Positions 59,111-64,000 of a DNA stretch of 64,000 nt are shown here, in pieces. Where the stretch lies: positions 5,828,001 to 5,892,000 of the forward strand of contig NC_059507.1 in NCBI RefSeq assembly GCF_914767665.1, given 5' to 3'. The translations under genes were made by a program, and so were the position numbers. This stretch comes from Harmonia axyridis (lineage: Eukaryota; Arthropoda; Insecta; Coleoptera; Coccinellidae). Numbering within the stretch: the first letter of the stretch is position 1; every line of letters begins with the position of its first letter. The notes beneath the pieces were generated by a model. It saw nothing but the letters and a program-made list of their open reading frames with translations, made no database searches and was not told where the DNA came from.

Positions 59111-59666
59111 ATAGCGATACATTGATACCTCCCTTAGATCAAAATCAAAATCCAATTTTCTTACAGAGATCCAACTATTTTTTGGATCTTAAAGTACTGA
59201 AGTTGAGAAGAAACTTTTTGGAGTGATCCATCTTTGGTAGATTCGGCCAGAGTATTTCTCGTTATCGAATTACCTTAAAAAAGGGGTTACTCAATCTCAT
59301 TTCCCAATCAAAATTTCATGTCACACGGTTGATACAAATTGATTGAAACCAACCGTATAACCAAACAAACCAAAGTTTCCTCCTTTTTGAATTTTTTCTG
59401 ATTTTGGTGGTAACTTTCCAAACTGACACACTTTATGTTCTCCAGTTTGTTCACGAAATTCCACCTAGAGAGTTAAACTGAATAATGCAACCTAACAAAA
59501 CGGAAAATGAATATTTTGCATTTTCCGTTCAGATTCCTACGTACAGCTGAAATACCGGAATAACAGTGAATTTGTTGAATATCAAATGGATTCAGAATTT
59601 TGTATTTCGGAAAGGTCAGAGGTCTCTTCATTCTGACAAGATAAATTCGTTTTATCGGCGCTTTCC
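59111..59666. other. Intergenic, no gene seen
   Basis: No convincing frame. Confidence 0.45.
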
Positions 59667-59757
59667 TCCAACAACAACACACCTACACAGACAAAAAATA
59701 TTAATTTTCTCTCAGCTTATTTTGAGATTTTTGTCTGTGTAGGTTTGTTGCTGTTGG
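59667..59757. repeat. 91-bp inverted repeat
   Basis: ACCTACACAGACAAAAA and TTTTTGTCTGTGTAGGT are exact inverted copies, and the CCAACAACAACA outside them also pairs with TGTTGCTGTTGG. The spacer is about 30 bases. Probably a tiny MITE. Confidence 0.75.
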
Positions 59758-59999
59758 AATTATTATTTTCTGAATCATTTTCCTAAGCCAATGCTATAAA
59801 TCTACCTTCATTTCATTCTGGAGATAAATATAATGAATAAATTCTAAACGAAAGGTTTTTGTGGGATCAAAAGAAACAAGCATTACTCATGTTTATGTCT
59901 CTTGGGTTCTTTTCATTATAAGCAGGTATTGTGAAAAGAGCAAAAAATAAAGGAGTTTCCAATAGGAATGATACAATTTGAAATTGTTATATTATTAAG

Positions 60000-60955
60000 T
60001 ATACAACTTTGCGCCGTTTTGGAATAGATGGCTGTAACGGTATGTTGAAGTCGAAATGAATAGATCGTACATTTCTTAAAATAAGCTTAGGTATTTGTAA
60101 ACATAACACCATCGAAATATTAGTCGATTTTTTTGTGCATCATGAGGTTATTCTCGATTAAACATGTCAGCTTACGAGCCAAATTCTCGTCATTTGCGGA
60201 AGATTTTAATTTTCTGCTTCAATATGAAGAAATCTGCGGCTGAAGCTCATCGAGTGCTCTCAAATGCCAACGGTGAGGCCGCTATAATTGAAAGAACGTG
60301 CCGAGAATGGTTTAAACGCTTCAAGATCTGTGATTTTGACGTCGAAAATCGGCATAGTGGTGGAACAGAGAAGGTTTTCGAAGATGCAGAATTGGAGGCA
60401 TCACTTGATCAAGACTCGTGCCAAACGCAACAAGAGTTGACAGGATCATTGGGATTGACGTCACAAGTCATTTTAAAAAGCCTGAGAGTCATGAGAATGA
60501 TTCAGGAACAAGTAAATTGGGTGCCTTACGAGTTGAAGCCGAGAGGTGTTGAACGGTGTTTGTTTGCTTGTGAACAGCTGCTTACAAAGCAAAGACGGAA
60601 GGGATTTCTGCATCGCATTGTGACTGGAGACGAAAAATGGATTCATTACGATAATCCCAAGCACAGAAAATCATGGGGATATCCCGGTCATGCTTCCACG
60701 TCGACGGCCAAACCGAATATTCACGGTTCCGAGGTCATGCTCAGTATTTGGTGGGTCCAGTTTGGTGTAGTGTATTATGATAATGGCTATAAACCAAATT
60801 TCGTGAAGTTACCTCCAAAAATAAATGAGTTATACAGAAAAAAGAAAGCCTGGATTTTTAGATTTTGGATCTGTTCAAACCAACACTCTCATCCCTAAAT
60901 AACGCAACTTTTTTGTAATTTAAGCCACCCTGTATTTCTAACGGTTTTCGATATC
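60000..60955 (+). mobile_element. Chimeric Mos1-like mariner with foldback-type tail
   Basis: The left part (TACAACTTTGC end, leader and transposase codons) is homologous to the mariner at 38109. After codon ~205 the sequence switches to one homologous to the foldback arms at 8250-8992 and ends CCACCCTGTATTTCTAACGG and TTTTCGATATCC. The two ends are not inverted copies of each other. Confidence 0.8.
60164..60898 (+). CDS. C-terminally truncated Mos1-like transposase, intact 244-codon frame
   Basis: It starts at ATG 60164 (MSAYEPNSRHLRKILIFCF), the normal mariner start. Residues about 1-110 hold the paired helix-turn-helix DNA-binding region (KKSAAEAHRVL, RTCREWFKRF). VTGDEKWIHYDN near 150 holds the first catalytic Asp. 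Around residue 205 (GVVYYDNGY) the frame passes into foreign sequence ending in WICSNQHSHP. Family proteins are about 345 residues; the second and third catalytic Asp are missing, so it cannot transpose DNA. The lack of any stop or frameshift in a window where other mariners are broken is notable. It could be a young deletion product, or a DNA-binding repressor-like remnant. Expression is not shown. Confidence 0.7.
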   Translation: MSAYEPNSRHLRKILIFCFNMKKSAAEAHRVLSNANGEAAIIERTCREWFKRFKICDFDVENRHSGGTEKVFEDAELEASLDQDSCQTQQELTGSLGLTSQVILKSLRVMRMIQEQVNWVPYELKPRGVERCLFACEQLLTKQRRKGFLHRIVTGDEKWIHYDNPKHRKSWGYPGHASTSTAKPNIHGSEVMLSIWWVQFGVVYYDNGYKPNFVKLPPKINELYRKKKAWIFRFWICSNQHSHP

Positions 60956-61690
60956 CGTGTTGTATCTTGTTTAAAAGAGAATCGATGGATATTATGAAAA
61001 GGCATCACGTTCAAACGACTGGACCAAATTGGATAATTCTTTTTTTGTTGTATTGAATAATGTCATGAGAATGCTTATGAAACAAAATATTTTCGAAAAA
61101 ATCGTACGAAAAAGAAAAAAAAGGCTTTCTCTTTTCCTCCGACCGAGCGAACAACATTAGAGTATAATTTGACACTTCGAAGGATGTATTTTGGGTTGCC
61201 TGACAGAAAGTAGATAATTGAATTAAAACGAAAATGACTTTTTCTTATTTTGTTATAAAGATGAGTACTTGAAATGATGCATCTGGCCCCCTCGGATGTC
61301 GAGCAAAGTATCAACTCAATCGAATAAATATTCTCATTTCAGGGATTGTGCGAAAAGGACTCCACTCCTGAACACAATATCGTGTAATACGGAACTACCG
61401 CAAGTTATTAATATCCAAGCTGTTCGTGATTTTCATACATGAAAATAGTGTTTTCCGTCGTTCTCTCGATTCATTCTATTCTTGGAAGGAAAATTGACCG
61501 TTTAGGGCTGACCTGATTGGGAGATAAATGGCTCTATTTATAGATCGACAAATCAAAAAATAAATAGGTATATATTTGTTAATGGTCTCTTTCGTACTTG
61601 TTGAAAGTTACCAGAAATTACCATCCTACGGAATTATACCAGCCTTTATGTATAGGGTTTTCCAATAAGAAGTTTCATTTCGAATAGACG
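60956..61690. other. Intergenic, no gene seen
   Basis: The frame 61314-61075 (minus) has no recognisable content. Confidence 0.45.
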
Positions 61691-61717
61691 ACTAGAATAA
61701 ACAACGTTTATTTTCAT

Positions 61718-61915
61718 CAAGAAGGCGCTACGTGCCACAAAAGCAACGAAACAATTGCATTTTTGCAAGAAAAGTTTTCTGGCCGCGTTATTTCTCAAAG
61801 AGGTGATCATAGTTAGCCACCGAGTTCTTGTGATTTAACTTCCTTAGATTTTTTTTTGAGAAATGTTTAAGATAAGGTCTTACGCCATTGCCTCACAATC
61901 GATTCAAGATCTCAT
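61718..61915 (+). mobile_element. Relic of another DD41D-like transposase
   Basis: The plus strand reads FHQEGATCHKSNETIAFLQE, KFSGRVISQRGDHS, a stop, PPSSCDLTSLDFFL. Spacing from the E of QEG to the D of SLD is 41 residues, as in DD41D. The usual Asp of the second block is Glu here. It differs from the seven-copy family (NETIAFLQEKF versus ARATIDLLKDTF). Confidence 0.75.
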
Positions 61916-62370
61916 AGTTTATGAGATATTCCAATTTAGAGTTTTCATCACGTGCGGTATGCAAATTTCGATTGCAATTCTACAGGATGATATTTTTTCT
62001 GGAACAGTGCCCGTTTCTTTCCCCTGAACTTTTTTTCTGTAGACCACTGGTCGTTTAGAAAAAAGTAAACAGGAACTTTGGTCCAGTTCTACACTATTTG
62101 GTTTCTTGTGGTTTTCTCCCTAACTATTGAAATTATTATAAAGATCCAGTTAATAAGCTGTGATCAATAAATTAATTATGACTATTGGTACTTATTTACC
62201 CAATCTCTAAAGAAGATAAATAAAGATTCGATAAATTGGTAAAATCATCACAAAAGTAGGACTACAAGAAACACCCTGTATCTCGAAAACTAAGCGTTTG
62301 CGAGGCCTTAAAATTTTCCAAGGTATCTCTCTCATTTTCTTTCATACCTCCAATTCAGACACACCCTGCA
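61916..62370. repeat. Dispersed repeat, second copy
   Basis: Homologous to about 27830-28230 and ending in ACACCCTGTATCTCGAAAAC. Non-coding. 62860-63010 carries a related but inverted and diverged stretch (TACAGGGTGCCCC, AGTCCTACTTTT). Confidence 0.65.
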
Positions 62371-64000
62371 TAATAATATTATTATCTTTGCAAAATCGAT
62401 AAAAACCTCTCAACGAAACTCAATTTGTAATTTTTAAAATTCAACTAAGAGTTAAACTTTCAATTACTTAATGAAAAATGTTAGTCGCGAATCCTCAAAG
62501 ATATAAATCGATGGAAACAATGAATCAGGCTTCGTTCCTCGATGGGTAAAAAGAGTCCTCCATCACAGAAAAATTCCAGAGACGTCTTTTTCGTATCGCA
62601 TTTGGAAAATATGCGAGTTTAAACTTTTGAAGTAGTTGCAAATAGTGGCGCCGTCGCTATTGGGATATCCCCCTAACTCAGGTCCGACTATAAAATCAAC
62701 ATTTTATTCTTCATTTTGAACTGTTAGAACCATAGACTTATTATCCCCATTTGTTACGTTTATGGTTAGAACTCTTTCGAAGACAAAACTTTTAAAAACT
62801 TGTTCAGCTTAGGATACTGTACAAATCATTTTTGGATGACTTTAAAAAAATATAGATACAGGGTGCCCCAAAATTGGAGGTAGGTACAAACGAAAATGAG
62901 AGATTCCTTGGTTAATTTTAAGGAAAAAAGTTTCGTTTTCGGCATACAGGTTGCCTTTGTAATTAGTCCTACTTTTTGCAATAATTATACGAGTTTATCT
63001 AATCATTGCTACATATCCAATAAATATATTAATAAAAAACTAATAACAAATTAATTTATTCGTCGCCTAGCCTACTAACTGGATTTTCATGATAATTTGG
63101 ATTTTCTTGAGGAATTTGATTTTTTTTAATCGGTAGCTGATACGAAGAAACGCTTTTGACTATGGTCTGTGAAAGTTCTAGCTCTGATAGTTGAAGAACT
63201 TTGAATTAAGAGCCCCTAATCAAGATATTCATTGAAAAAAAAATTCAGCAGTCAAATATCTCCTCAAGAAACTTGTTCCAAAAAAGTTATAAGATAGAAT
63301 TAAATAAAAAATCAAATGTGAAACCAGCAGTTTTTTAAATCTTTCCTTCAAAAATTGAATTGAATTCAAATGATGAATTCAAAATTGACTGAAGACGCCT
63401 CTGTGAAATTTCAGGGAGAAATCTATAAGTTTAGGTGCAATGATAGGGGTGCATTCACCTCTACTGAAACGGTCTGCAAAATTTATAGTTAGAATGTACT
63501 ATCAATCTTTTCCTGTTTGCATTGTTCGTGCTGTTTACTTCCAACTCAGTTTTCTTTCGTTTTATTGGATTTGGTGTACAGAAATATTTTAGGTCAGTCG
63601 GAATTGTTATCACAGTTTTCATTTTCTCATGATTTGTAGTAATTTCCAGAGCTTTTTTGGGAAACTATGAGGTCTCAAGATAAATAGGTATGTATCTATA
63701 GAATTTGATGCAAAAATTCGATTTCAATACATAAATTATTATTTTATCTCGAGAACCAGTACATTAATTTCAAAAACTTAATGAATGAATCAAATTAAAT
63801 CATTTGAAGTGTTAAAAAAGTGTCCAGCGGAAAAAGATAAATAGGATGCGCTAGTGTAGCTAGAGGGTGTATATTATGTATTATGTGGTTTCTGCAATCA
63901 GCCTGTTCTAAGATGCTTAGAACATGTTTACGAACAATAACCATTTTTGTCATCTGAAAAATTTATGTTATCGGGAATCATTAGGAGATAAGAAATAGAT
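62371..64000. other. Intergenic, no gene seen
   Basis: AT-rich to the window end, with no convincing frames. It contains the diverged repeat piece at about 62860-63010. Confidence 0.45.

Overview
The window is AT-rich nuclear DNA from an animal with insect-type genes. The evidence is a complete intron-split glycogen phosphorylase of insect type, a CCDC85-family gene, TATA/Inr promoters and GT-AG introns. It is packed with Tc1/mariner transposons of lineages common in insects. A holometabolous insect such as a beetle is my best guess, but nothing here fixes the order. There are no bacterial operons, CRISPR arrays or viral genes that I can see.

Four host genes can be supported. (1) The first coding exon of a CCDC85-like coiled-coil protein lies on the minus strand (2396-3401) behind a leader with short upstream ORFs. 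(2) Glycogen phosphorylase (10301-18050, plus) has six coding exons that join in frame to 845 residues with the regulatory serine and PLP lysine intact. (3) A two-exon secreted histidine-rich protein of 256 residues lies on the minus strand (19692-21489). (4) A secreted tyrosine-rich protein of about 383 residues lies on the plus strand (41189-42434) behind a good TATA/Inr promoter at 39786-39822. The genes sit alone; there is no operon-like organisation.

The rest is mostly transposon debris. Seven copies of one DD41D (rosa-like) element, about 0.76-0.94 kb each, lie at 9.0, 13.3, 18.4, 24.2, 31.4, 54.4 and 56.5 kb. Six share one internal deletion, so they are a non-autonomous family amplified after the deletion. 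Four irritans-type (Himar1-like) mariners (6.1, 23.2, 25.7, 51.7 kb), two Mos1-like mariners (38.1, 60.0 kb) and a further mariner lineage (48.9 kb) are all broken. Jockey/R1-type non-LTR fragments lie at 15.3, 55.4 and 58.5 kb.

A second layer is made of inverted-repeat DNA. Foldback elements lie at 1.1, 8.25, 28.75, 44.2, 46.2 and 47.3 kb; the last is a 1.5-kb near-perfect palindrome. GC-rich palindromes cluster at 33.5-36.1 kb. There is a three-unit ~475-bp tandem array (36.2-37.5 kb) and a 182-bp tandem repeat (32.8-33.2 kb). Several insertions are nested, which allows relative dating. The most unusual items are the 1.5-kb palindrome, an intact 244-codon truncated mariner transposase fused in frame to foldback-arm sequence (60.2 kb), a repeat family carrying a conserved peptide frame, and the histidine-rich secreted precursor.
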